From Candidatus Gastranaerophilales bacterium (GTDB taxonomy: Bacteria > Cyanobacteriota > Vampirovibrionia > Gastranaerophilales > Gastranaerophilaceae): a stretch of DNA of 33,549 nucleotides. The translations under genes were made by a program, and so were the position numbers. Positions 14,473 through 22,868 of this stretch are shown here, piece after piece (the stretch's first letter is position 1; each line of letters starts with the position of its first letter). The DNA lies in NCBI GenBank assembly GCA_944323935.1, contig CALUUJ010000018.1, positions 1 through 33,549 on the forward strand, read 5' to 3'. Below the pieces are notes generated by a model. The model was not told the origin of the DNA. It did not search any database and saw only the letters and a list, made by a program, of their open reading frames with translations.

Positions 14473-16230
14473 ATGAAGAAAAATATTTTATTGTTTATAT
14501 GTATTATTACAATTCTTTTGTTATTTTTCTATATACAATCGAATAATAAATACAAAGTCTATAAAATTGAGTCACCGAATATTATTTTTTTGGATAAAAA
14601 TAAAAACCTTATATTTGATGAAAATTCCCCTTTTGTACTTAGTGATGTTCATTGTATAGAAAAGGATTCTGATTTAGATAGATATCCTATTCTAAAAAGC
14701 TTATCGTATAAAGAAAAATTTTTTTGGGATTATAAATCTAAAGAATTTGCAAAGAAATCTTTATTTAACAAATATGTGAATGTAAAAAATAACAAAATAT
14801 ATCTAAATAATAAAGATTTTTCAAAAATACTTATAGAGGCAAAATATGCATTTGATGATAATGAAGATACACAAAGGCAGTTAGTTAATGCAATAAAAAC
14901 CTTTAATCTTGATGAGTACTTTATATATTTCCCAGTTTCTAAAAAAGCTTTTTCATTAGATTCTGCATATAAAATAAAATCAAATAATTATAAAATTATA
15001 CATGTTTCAAAATTGCCGAAATCCGTCAATAAATCTAATCTAACTGACAGAAATGTCGATAAAAAAATTCGATTTATTCAATCTGATGTTTTCGATGATG
15101 AAAATTTAAATTTGTTTAAGCTAGATAATCTTAAAATATTTTTTCAGGATTTAAATAAAATATATAAGCCCAGTGAAAAATGCAATTCTTTTGCTTGTTT
15201 AGCCCTAAAGAATGAAATTGATAATGCAAAATTTTCAATCGATTTTGCAATATATGGAATAAATAATCAACCTGAAATTTATAATGCTCTTATAAAAGCA
15301 AAACAAAGAGGTGTTAAAATAAGAGGAGTTTTTGATTTCGATAAACGGAATATCAATTATTATCCAGATATTGAATATTTAAAAAAACAAATAAAAACAA
15401 TTAATACAGATGAAATATTTGAATTTAAAAATTTTCCTGCGATTATGCATAATAAGTTTTTTGTATTTGATAATTCCATTGTTTGGACCGGTTCTTCTAA
15501 TATATCTAGTACTGATTTGACAGAATTTAATGCAAATTATTCTCTTTTAATTAATTCTAAAGATGTAGCTAAAATATATACTTCTGAATTTAATCAAATG
15601 TATAATGGGAAATTCCATACCGACAAAATATCTTTTGAAAAGAATACGGTGATATTGAAAAATGGTATCAAAGTACAAATTCTATTTTCTCCACAAGATA
15701 ATATTATTGATAATTTAATTATTCCCATAATCTTGAGTGCGAAAGAATATATATATATTCCAATTTTCTTTATTACTCATCCAGCGATAAGAGATGCACT
15801 AATTACTGCACATAAAAATGGTGTAGATATAAAAATTATTAATGATGCAACAAATGCACATTCCAAATATTCAATTCATAAAGAACTTAGAAAAGCAGGA
15901 ATAAAAATAAAAACCGAAAATTACGCAGGTAAAATGCATATGAAGGCAATGTTTGTAGATGATAAAATTAGCGTAGTGGGTTCTATGAATTATACAAAAA
16001 GCGGAAATAACAAAAATGATGAAAATGTTTTGATTATTTATAATAAAGAAATTACTAAATACTTTAAAAGAACATTTATTCATTTATGGAACAAAATACC
16101 TGATAAATACGAGCATTATGATCCTCGAGCAGAGTCATTTGAGTCAATTGGTTCTTGCAATGATGGAATTGATAATAATTTTGATAGTAAAATAGATTCA
16201 GATGATATTGGCTGTATGATAAAAAATTAA
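14473..16230 (+). CDS. Exported phospholipase D-like (two HKD) protein
   Basis: The protein has 585 residues. An N-terminal hydrophobic segment (about residues 4-21) exports or anchors it. Two PLD HKD motifs are intact: H326/K328 in MHNKFFVFDN and H489/K491 in MHMKAMFVDD, each followed by a G-S-x-N motif (TGSSNIS, VGSMNYTKSG). Two HKD halves form one active site for phosphodiester hydrolysis or transfer on phospholipids or nucleic acids. About 230 residues before the first PLD half have no recognised domain. The tail SCNDGIDNNFDSKIDSDD with a closing Cys resembles the Cys-DGxDND-type acidic motif of secreted proteins, possibly calcium-binding. A TATAAT ends 7 bases before the ATG, so the leader is very short. 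Its stop overlaps the convergent LptD-like stop by 4 bases. Confidence 0.87.
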   Translation: MKKNILLFICIITILLLFFYIQSNNKYKVYKIESPNIIFLDKNKNLIFDENSPFVLSDVHCIEKDSDLDRYPILKSLSYKEKFFWDYKSKEFAKKSLFNKYVNVKNNKIYLNNKDFSKILIEAKYAFDDNEDTQRQLVNAIKTFNLDEYFIYFPVSKKAFSLDSAYKIKSNNYKIIHVSKLPKSVNKSNLTDRNVDKKIRFIQSDVFDDENLNLFKLDNLKIFFQDLNKIYKPSEKCNSFACLALKNEIDNAKFSIDFAIYGINNQPEIYNALIKAKQRGVKIRGVFDFDKRNINYYPDIEYLKKQIKTINTDEIFEFKNFPAIMHNKFFVFDNSIVWTGSSNISSTDLTEFNANYSLLINSKDVAKIYTSEFNQMYNGKFHTDKISFEKNTVILKNGIKVQILFSPQDNIIDNLIIPIILSAKEYIYIPIFFITHPAIRDALITAHKNGVDIKIINDATNAHSKYSIHKELRKAGIKIKTENYAGKMHMKAMFVDDKISVVGSMNYTKSGNNKNDENVLIIYNKEITKYFKRTFIHLWNKIPDKYEHYDPRAESFESIGSCNDGIDNNFDSKIDSDDIGCMIKN

Positions 16231-18428
16231 GCGGTTTCTTCAAGATATTTTTTGTATGATTTTTTCTTCTTCTTCTTCTTCTGTTTTGACTTTTCTTTAC
16301 CAAATTTCTCAGGATTCTTTAAAACGGATTTCTTAAATTCAATATCTGAATCTTTTGTTCCAACTAACATAGAAAGTATAAACATTGTATTTCTTCTTAT
16401 AGAATCGTATCCGATTGTCAATCTTGCGTATTCCGGTCCAATACTGACAAGAATTCTGTTTTCTTGAAATAAGTCGTCATTTTTATAGTCACTATTCATT
16501 GCAAGAGATGCCATATATCCTACAGTTAAATACTTGCAAACTTTTAAACTTTCAATTAATACAAAGTTTGAACGACCATATCTGTATCTGTCAAATAAGA
16601 AAGGAGACTGGCCTGCAGAAGCTGTTTGATAATACATTAATGCCTGATTCCACGGACCTACTTTTGTTGCTAAAGCCGGACCAATTCTAAATAAACCAAC
16701 GGTATCACCAGTAGTATATACAGCAGCCGATGTTTGGGCAACTAAACCAAGGCTAAGATTTATATTTCCTTCTTCATTTGCATACTGATAAATAGGTTTG
16801 AAAGTTTGAGTCATCCATCTGAAACGACCTTCAGCATCTCCCCAATCAACATTTTTTCTGTTATCTATAAACATACCGGCTGAGTACATCTGTGAAAAAC
16901 GTAATTTTAAATCTTTTACATAATCTGTACGAGAATAAGAAAGTTGTCCTGAATATTTAGGCATTCTATAACCTAAGAACCATTCATTCTGATTAGTATA
17001 TCTTGAATAGTTTAACAATAATCCGGGTGCTAATTTATGTCTTCCTCTGATAAGAAGCTCATCTTTTGATGTTCCATAAGCAACTTCAGTCATGTTATAT
17101 TGATTTCTGAAACGAGCTATACCACCAATACCTATTTTATCATCTTTATATGTTAGAATCGGTGCAAGCTTTAATGTAGAACCACCTGGTACATTTAATA
17201 CAACAGCAGGACCAATATGTGAACCTAACATGCTTTGTGAACCTATTTCTGGAAAATTACTTTCTATGCTGTTATGTGTTTTATTTGTTACTATTTTTAC
17301 GGATGGTATTTTTCCTATTCTGTGATTTTTTAAGTATAAATCGGCATTTCTTATTGTAATTACCTCATGATCATCTTTAGAATCAATTATTATTTTATTT
17401 GCTTTTAGTTTATAGACTCCTTTAGATTCTTGGCTCATCATATTTGGCTTGTGTTGAAATATCCTGCTTTGATCTACATAAGAAGAAAAAGACCTTGCGC
17501 CAAGACTTAAAACCTCATCTCTAAGAATTTTTGCAACACCATCATTTTCTTCAATTCTATCAGAGTATATATAAGCTTCTTTTGCTGATAATTGTATATC
17601 TTCCATTTTTGTAATCGGATTTTCAACAAAACCACTGGGTTGACTTAAATCTATTCTTAAAAAATCACCTTCAGTAACGGATTCTTGAGTAGTTAATACA
17701 ACATTTTCATTTGCCTTTAGTATATTTTGGTCATAATTAAAAATTATTTTGTTTGCTGTTAAAGTCATGTTTTGCAATTTAAATGCTACTTTTGCATTAC
17801 CTACAGCTTCAACTTCATACCTATCAGGAAAATATTCCATATAATCAGCTGTCAGCTCAATTTCCGGAGCTGTATTGGGTTTGTTTTCTACAAATTTATT
17901 AGTCTTTTTTGTTAGAGGGAAAAGTTTATTTATAAATGATTCATTACTATTATTTTGATTTTTTTTCTCTATTTCTTTTTGTTTTTCTCTTTCCTCTTTT
18001 CTTAATTCTTTTTCAAGTTCTTTTTTCGTTAGACCTTTTGATGGTTTAGAGATAAATGAGTCATCTGTTGTATCAATAATATTCTCTTCCATTGATTCTT
18101 TATTAACTGCTTCGTCTACTGCTGGAATTATTGATTCTTCTTTGCTTTCTATACTCTCTAATTCTTTTGTATTTATAGATTGTGTATCTATAGACTTTTT
18201 ATCAATTTCTTTTTGCCTTTTTTTGTCTTTAAACTCCTGTTTCTTTTTCTTTATTATATTAATTATTGAGTCTTGATTTTCAGGCATTTCTTCCTCATTA
18301 ATATAGTTAGGGTTTAATGAAGAATAGAATGGATCTATCCCCATTTCAGGATAATAATCTGCTGATAATGCAGGAGCATTTGTTAATGTAAATATTATTA
18401 TTAATAGTAATAAATACTTTTTATTCAC
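16227..18428 (-). CDS. OstA/LptD-like outer-membrane protein
   Basis: The protein has 733 residues. A signal peptide is clear (MNKKYLLLLIIIFTLTNAPALSA). Residues 45-175 are a low-complexity Lys/Glu/Ser linker. Residues about 180-300 show the OstA/LptA-type jellyroll repeat pattern: AEAVGNAKVAFKLQNMTLTANKIIFNYDQ, LKANENVVLTTQ and ITKMEDIQLSAKEAYIYSD. Residues 370-690 are rich in alternating aromatic and polar strands (LKLRFSQMYSAGMF, RFRWMTQTFKPIYQY) consistent with a beta-barrel. The C-terminus is a Lys-rich tail, unusual for a barrel protein. It lies 10 bases after the LytM-peptidase gene on the same strand, which suggests joint envelope assembly. The lptD name would be premature: the barrel is short and the linker atypical. 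Confidence 0.75.
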   Translation of the reverse strand: MNKKYLLLLIIIFTLTNAPALSADYYPEMGIDPFYSSLNPNYINEEEMPENQDSIINIIKKKKQEFKDKKRQKEIDKKSIDTQSINTKELESIESKEESIIPAVDEAVNKESMEENIIDTTDDSFISKPSKGLTKKELEKELRKEEREKQKEIEKKNQNNSNESFINKLFPLTKKTNKFVENKPNTAPEIELTADYMEYFPDRYEVEAVGNAKVAFKLQNMTLTANKIIFNYDQNILKANENVVLTTQESVTEGDFLRIDLSQPSGFVENPITKMEDIQLSAKEAYIYSDRIEENDGVAKILRDEVLSLGARSFSSYVDQSRIFQHKPNMMSQESKGVYKLKANKIIIDSKDDHEVITIRNADLYLKNHRIGKIPSVKIVTNKTHNSIESNFPEIGSQSMLGSHIGPAVVLNVPGGSTLKLAPILTYKDDKIGIGGIARFRNQYNMTEVAYGTSKDELLIRGRHKLAPGLLLNYSRYTNQNEWFLGYRMPKYSGQLSYSRTDYVKDLKLRFSQMYSAGMFIDNRKNVDWGDAEGRFRWMTQTFKPIYQYANEEGNINLSLGLVAQTSAAVYTTGDTVGLFRIGPALATKVGPWNQALMYYQTASAGQSPFLFDRYRYGRSNFVLIESLKVCKYLTVGYMASLAMNSDYKNDDLFQENRILVSIGPEYARLTIGYDSIRRNTMFILSMLVGTKDSDIEFKKSVLKNPEKFGKEKSKQKKKKKKKSYKKYLEETA

Positions 18429-18438
18429 GTTTTAATAC

Positions 18439-19566
18439 CTATAAATAATTGTTTGGGTTTTGTGGTTTACCGTTAATACGGACTTCAAAATGTAAATGTG
18501 GTCCTGTAGAATAGCCAGTAGTACCGACTAATCCAATAGTTTGACCTCTAACTACGTTCTCTCCTACAGAAACTTTCTGTTGTGACATGTGAGCGTACAA
18601 TGTTGTTGTTGGTGCCCCTGTACAAGAGCCGTGGTCAAGAATTACAACTTTACCATATCCTCCATACCAACCTGAATATATTACTTTTCCTGAGTTTGAA
18701 GCTTTAATAGGGGTTCCATATGGAACGCCATAGTCAATACCTGTATGATATATTCGTGATTTAAATATAGGATGCGTTCTCCATCCAAATGGAGATGTGA
18801 CTCGACCCGCAACAGGTAATATAAATCCGCTAGAGACATTTACACCGCTATTTTTTGTAGTTTTAGAAATCATTGAAGTTAAGTTCGCTGATTGTCTCAT
18901 TAATTCACGTTCTGAACGCTCATATGCCCTTTTATCTTTTTGTATTTTTTCAATCATTGACTTATTTTGGCGGATTGTTGTTCTAATATTTGAGTTTTCT
19001 CTGTCAATATCACGTATAATTCTTGAAAGTTGTTTTTTCTCTAATTCTAATCTTTGTTTTAATAACGCAATTTTTTTTGCTTCAGAACGTAATTCATACA
19101 TTTTTTTCTTATCTGATTGAATAATAAGATTTTGGTAATATATTCTGTCTAAAAACTGACTGATGCTGTTTGTAGATATTAGTAAATCTAAAATAAGTGT
19201 ATGTTTTGTTTTATATATACATCTTATTCTTTCTGCAGAAGCATTTTGACGTTTATTGTACTGTGTAAGATATGAATTTAATTCATCTTGCAGTTTTGAT
19301 ATTGTTGTTTGTTTTTCACTGTATTCTTGTTTTGATTCTTTTAATTCTCTTTGGTTTTTTTCCAGTTTTTGTTGATTTCTGCTTAATTTGTTCGCTTCTT
19401 GTCTTTCAAGTTTTGCTAATGATTTTATTTTATTTTTGATTTCGATTCTTTTTTGTTCAACTTTTTTTATTTGTTGTGAGTTGTTTGCATATGCAGAAGT
19501 TCCAACATAAAATAATGTTGCTAATAATAAAATTATACATGTTAAAACTCGCTTATTTATATGCAT
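18439..19566 (-). CDS. LytM/M23 peptidase with N-terminal coiled coil (EnvC-like)
   Basis: The protein has 375 residues. A signal peptide or anchor (about residues 6-27, ending SAYA) is followed by a long coiled coil (residues 30-230, rich in Lys, Gln, Glu) and a C-terminal LytM domain from about residue 250. The zinc ligands of an active M23 endopeptidase are all present: H274 and D278 in HTGIDYG, and HLHFE with H357/H359. True EnvC activators have lost these, so this enzyme probably cuts peptidoglycan cross-bridges itself. It is transcribed with the LptD-like gene 10 bases downstream and a small membrane peptide 16 bases upstream. Confidence 0.92.
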   Translation of the reverse strand: MHINKRVLTCIILLLATLFYVGTSAYANNSQQIKKVEQKRIEIKNKIKSLAKLERQEANKLSRNQQKLEKNQRELKESKQEYSEKQTTISKLQDELNSYLTQYNKRQNASAERIRCIYKTKHTLILDLLISTNSISQFLDRIYYQNLIIQSDKKKMYELRSEAKKIALLKQRLELEKKQLSRIIRDIDRENSNIRTTIRQNKSMIEKIQKDKRAYERSERELMRQSANLTSMISKTTKNSGVNVSSGFILPVAGRVTSPFGWRTHPIFKSRIYHTGIDYGVPYGTPIKASNSGKVIYSGWYGGYGKVVILDHGSCTGAPTTTLYAHMSQQKVSVGENVVRGQTIGLVGTTGYSTGPHLHFEVRINGKPQNPNNYL

Positions 19567-19582
19567 ATCTATCCATCAATTG

Positions 19583-19684
19583 TTAAAATATAAGAAATAT
19601 GATTCCTGCTCCAAAAAACCAAGCAACCAAACATACTAATAATATTAATAATATAGTTTTTCGATTTTTTCTAAAAAATTCCAT
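19583..19684 (-). CDS. Small single-pass membrane peptide (33 aa)
   Basis: This short frame was found by reading the gap between two co-directional genes. It reads MEFFRKNRKTILLILLVCLV and continues through a strongly hydrophobic helix to a TAA at 19583-19585. A basic N-terminus (RKNRK) followed by one membrane helix of about 20 residues predicts N-in topology. An in-frame ATG at 19705 would add MHWGYTK. A GGGG stretch lies about 9-13 bases upstream of the shorter start. It stops 16 bases before the LytM-peptidase ATG. Small membrane peptides of this kind often bind a larger membrane partner; here an envelope role is inferred only from neighbours. Confidence 0.5.
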   Translation of the reverse strand: MEFFRKNRKTILLILLVCLVAWFFGAGIIFLIF

Positions 19685-19763
19685 TTTTGTATATCCCCAA
19701 TGCATAAATACCTAATATAATTTTACTCTAAAAATTAAATGAAACAAATATATTAAGGGCTTT

Positions 19764-20300
19764 TTAACAATATATTTTCAATATTTCTTTATCTGTAACA
19801 ATTATATCTGATTTTTTATCATATTTATCGGGAAAAACATTTGGATAAATAAGTTCAGAATATATAATTATAACTTTTAAAATTGGATAATCTAATGAAG
19901 ATAGGAACCTGTCATAATATCCTTTGCCATAACCAATTCTATATCCGTTTATATCTGCTGCAACTGCAGGAATTATAACCATGTCCATATTTCTTAATGT
20001 ACTGATTTTAGGGCCTATAGGTTCTAATATTCCATAAGCTCCGATTTTGAGTTCATCTTTGTTATAATGACAAAATTCCAAGTCTAGATTATTTACTCTT
20101 GGCAGAAACCAGTTTTTTGAATTGTCATTTAAACATTCTTGTGTTTGAACTTCATATTTTAATGGATAATAACATAAAATGTTTTTTGCCTTTTTATATT
20201 CTTCTAATGTAATAAGATTTGCTATAATTTTTTTGCTAAGCAAATCTGTGGATAAATTTTTTCTTTTTTCAAGTGAAATTTTTCTTAATTCATTTTTCAT
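19764..20300 (-). CDS. 5-formyltetrahydrofolate cyclo-ligase
   Basis: The protein has 178 residues from the ATG at 20300. It shows the family hallmarks: N-terminal basic stretch ELRKISLEKRKNLS, the central YYPLKYEVQT and the ATP/folate loop NGYRIGYGKGYYDRFL. The enzyme converts 5-formyl-THF and ATP to 5,10-methenyl-THF, recycling a folate storage form. The ATG at 20318 was set aside because it lies in the stem of the terminator 20315-20350. It is probably transcribed toward the small membrane peptide and LytM gene, with about 80 bases between. The family is also called YgfA/MTHFS. Confidence 0.93.
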   Translation of the reverse strand: MKNELRKISLEKRKNLSTDLLSKKIIANLITLEEYKKAKNILCYYPLKYEVQTQECLNDNSKNWFLPRVNNLDLEFCHYNKDELKIGAYGILEPIGPKISTLRNMDMVIIPAVAADINGYRIGYGKGYYDRFLSSLDYPILKVIIIYSELIYPNVFPDKYDKKSDIIVTDKEILKIYC

Positions 20301-20314
20301 AAATATATTACAAC

Positions 20315-20350
20315 ACAAAAAGAGGACTTTTTATAAAGTCCTCTTTTTGT
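20315..20350. terminator. Strong hairpin terminator after the phosphorylase gene
   Basis: A perfect 16-bp inverted repeat (20315-20330 with 20335-20350) has loop TTAT and an A-run/T-run at the ends. Its core is GAGGACTTT/AAAGTCCTC. It lies between the phosphorylase-like gene and the downstream folate gene, so each has its own transcript. Confidence 0.85.
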
Positions 20351-20368
20351 TAGTTAAATAAAATTAAT

Positions 20369-22057
20369 TTATTTAATATTTGAAAATGTCCAAGCATCAG
20401 AAGCGGGAGTTGTTGCGGCTTGATATTCCTGACCGGAAATACCACCTTCATCTGCCCCATGCGCTATTGGTTTATATAACCTGTTATAGTATTCAACAAC
20501 CATTCTGTCTGAGTTGAAATATGCATCAGCAGTTCTAATTGCTTGTCTCATCATTGTAGCCCATTTTACTTTGTCATTATAGTACGTTGGGATAATTTGA
20601 TCTTCAATTATACTCATCATACATTCATAGTCTTTTTTATGTCTTTCTTCCCAAGGAATATTATCATCTAATCCAGGATATTCAATGGTATAACCATTAA
20701 TACCAGGGAATGTGCCTTCTACAGTCCAACCATCAAATGTTGATAAGTGTAATGCACCGTTTGCATTAGCAGACATGCCTGAAGTTCCGGATGCTTCAAA
20801 TGGTCTTAATGGAGTGTTTAACCATATATCAGAAGCTCTTTTTAACTTGCCGCTTAAGTCTAATTCATATCCTGTAAGAACAACAACATTTTTCATAGAA
20901 TAAGAGCTTCTTAAAATTTTGTTGAACATTTCTTTACCAATAACATCATCAGGGTGGAATTTACCGGCAAATATTAACTGAACTTTATTTTCATTTAAAA
21001 GTTTTAAAATTCTTTCTTCGTCCATAAATATCAACCAAGCACGTTTGTAGTCAGCAAATCTTCTTGCCCAAGTAATTGTTAATACGTTAGGATCAAGTCT
21101 TTTACCTACAGTATTTGCAATAAAGTCAAATACTTCTTTTTTCATTTCCTTTTTTGCTTCTAATAATGCTTCAAGATTATCTGTCTTCATTCTGTCATCT
21201 TGCCAATAGTGAAGATTTACAGCATTTGTTATAGCTCTAATAGGACATCTTCCTTCAACCCAATTCCACATTTTATTTGATACTAAACCGTGCAATTGAG
21301 ATACTGCATTAGCAATTCTTGACATTCTTAAAGCCGCAACAGTTAAAGAGAATTGTTCTCCTCCTAATTTAACAGCTTCTTCTCTTGAACGACCTGCAAA
21401 GAATCCGCCTTTTAATAAGTTATCAACCCAATGTACTTCATTACCTGCAGAAACAGGTGTATGAGTTGTAAATACAACTTTTTCTTTTACTTTTGCTAAA
21501 TCACCATTGTATTGATTTAACAATTCAAATGCTGCAGGCAGTGCATGACCTTCATTTAAGTGAACACAGTCAAAATTGTATCCGATTTTTTGAAGTAACC
21601 TAATGCCTGCTATACCAAGAACTGTTTCTTGTGCTATTCTGATTTTTTCATTACCGTCATATAATTTGTGTGAAATAGATCTTGCCCATTCTGAATTTTC
21701 TTCAATATCCGTAGTTAAGAAATATACAGGACAAGTATCAAATATGCCCGGCTCCAGCTTCAATGCTTTAACTTTAACCTTTTCTCCATATACATCAACG
21801 TCAACTGATTCATTAATATCAGTTAAAAAATCACAGTGTTTTCTTATGTATGCAACTTCAACATTACCATCTTCACCAATTCTTTGATTGTAATAACCGA
21901 AAGACCAAAACATTGTTACACCAACCATTGGCATTTGTAGGTAACCGGCTGATAACATGTGAGATCCGGCTAAGAAACCTAAACCTCCTGAATATGTTGC
22001 TATAGATTGGTCAATTGCAATTTCCATTGAAAAATATGCTACATTTGGTAGTCCCAT
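20369..22057 (-). CDS. Alpha-glucan phosphorylase homologue (GT35) lacking the PLP lysine
   Basis: This 562-residue protein of the short alpha-glucan phosphorylase type has YSGGLGFLAG at 22-31, HLNEGHALPAAFE around 170, ARRFADYKRAWL at 331-342 (R333 and K338 matching the phosphate-binding Arg/Lys pair), and EASGTSGMSANANGALHLS at 421-439. In related enzymes the last motif reads GMK, where Lys forms the pyridoxal-phosphate Schiff base; here the codon is TCT (Ser429). Without PLP, normal phosphorolysis is not expected, so this could be inactive, regulatory, or a changed transferase. The start at 22057 has AAAGGAG 5 bases upstream and an upstream promoter. It is followed by a strong terminator and so is monocistronic. 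Confidence 0.85.
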   Translation of the reverse strand: MGLPNVAYFSMEIAIDQSIATYSGGLGFLAGSHMLSAGYLQMPMVGVTMFWSFGYYNQRIGEDGNVEVAYIRKHCDFLTDINESVDVDVYGEKVKVKALKLEPGIFDTCPVYFLTTDIEENSEWARSISHKLYDGNEKIRIAQETVLGIAGIRLLQKIGYNFDCVHLNEGHALPAAFELLNQYNGDLAKVKEKVVFTTHTPVSAGNEVHWVDNLLKGGFFAGRSREEAVKLGGEQFSLTVAALRMSRIANAVSQLHGLVSNKMWNWVEGRCPIRAITNAVNLHYWQDDRMKTDNLEALLEAKKEMKKEVFDFIANTVGKRLDPNVLTITWARRFADYKRAWLIFMDEERILKLLNENKVQLIFAGKFHPDDVIGKEMFNKILRSSYSMKNVVVLTGYELDLSGKLKRASDIWLNTPLRPFEASGTSGMSANANGALHLSTFDGWTVEGTFPGINGYTIEYPGLDDNIPWEERHKKDYECMMSIIEDQIIPTYYNDKVKWATMMRQAIRTADAYFNSDRMVVEYYNRLYKPIAHGADEGGISGQEYQAATTPASDAWTFSNIK

Positions 22058-22100
22058 TGGTTCTCCTTTATCTTCTGAACATTTATTTACCATCTTCTAA

Positions 22101-22129
22101 CTTATATCAACAAGATAACAAAAATGCAA
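22101..22129 (-). promoter_or_regulatory. Promoter of the phosphorylase-like gene
   Basis: Minus-strand TTGCAT (22124-22129) and TATAAG (22101-22106) have a 17-base spacer, about 44 bases before the start codon at 22057. Confidence 0.5.
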
Positions 22130-22179
22130 CTTTTTCTCTACAAGTTTTTTACATTTAAAATTTAAATACTCGAAAAATA

Positions 22180-22208
22180 TTGTTTTTATTGGTTTTGTTT
22201 AATATAAT
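22180..22208 (+). promoter_or_regulatory. Promoter of the SerB-like gene
   Basis: TTGTTT (22180-22185) and TATAAT (22203-22208) have a 17-base spacer, 27 bases before the ATG at 22236. An AAAGGA Shine-Dalgarno lies between. Confidence 0.6.
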
Positions 22209-22235
22209 CAATTTTAATTAGTAAAGGATTTAGAA

Positions 22236-22856
22236 ATGAAATTAGCTGTTTTTGATTTTGACTCTACTTTAATGCAAGGTGAAACTTTAGAATTTATTGC
22301 ACATGAATATAATTTGGAAGTACTAATGAGACAAATTACAACAGATGCAATGGAAGGAAAGATAGATTTTTTTGAAAGTCTTGTAAAAAGAGTTGCATTG
22401 TTAAAAGGTGCTAAAGAAGATAAAGTTATTCAAATATGTAAAAACTTGCCGTATACGAATGGCGCGAAGGAAACAATTACAGAATTACATAAAATGGATT
22501 ATAAAGTGGTTTGTTTTTCAGGCGGTTATGAGACTGCTACTATACCGGCACAGAATGTTTTAGGATTCGATGCTCAATTCTCCAATATATTGCATTTCAA
22601 AGATGGTAAAATGACCGGACTTGTTGGCGGGGAAATGATGTTTTCTGACAGTAAAGGGAAAATGTTAAAAAGGCTGCAAACGCTTTTAAATATATCTGAA
22701 GTTGATACTCTTGTTGTTGGAGATGGTGCTAATGATTTAAGCATGTTTAAATATGCGGCAAAAAGAGCTGCTTTTTGTGCTAAACCAATTCTAAAAGAAA
22801 ATGCAAATATTGTAATTGATAAAAAAAACCTAAGTGAATTGTTAAATTATCTATAA
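22236..22856 (+). CDS. HAD-family phosphoserine phosphatase-like (SerB) hydrolase
   Basis: This 206-residue HAD phosphatase has motif I DFDSTL (residues 7-12, nucleophile Asp7), motif II FSGGYE, Lys in the SKGKML region as motif III, and GDGANDLSMF as motif IV. The order, the helical cap between motifs I and II and the length fit SerB, which makes serine from phosphoserine, but related HAD enzymes act on other small phosphates. It is cytoplasmic. Start is ATG with AAAGGA 8 bases upstream. It is convergent with the HExxH gene 12 bases away. Confidence 0.88.
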   Translation: MKLAVFDFDSTLMQGETLEFIAHEYNLEVLMRQITTDAMEGKIDFFESLVKRVALLKGAKEDKVIQICKNLPYTNGAKETITELHKMDYKVVCFSGGYETATIPAQNVLGFDAQFSNILHFKDGKMTGLVGGEMMFSDSKGKMLKRLQTLLNISEVDTLVVGDGANDLSMFKYAAKRAAFCAKPILKENANIVIDKKNLSELLNYL

Positions 22857-22868
22857 AAGTTTATAAAG

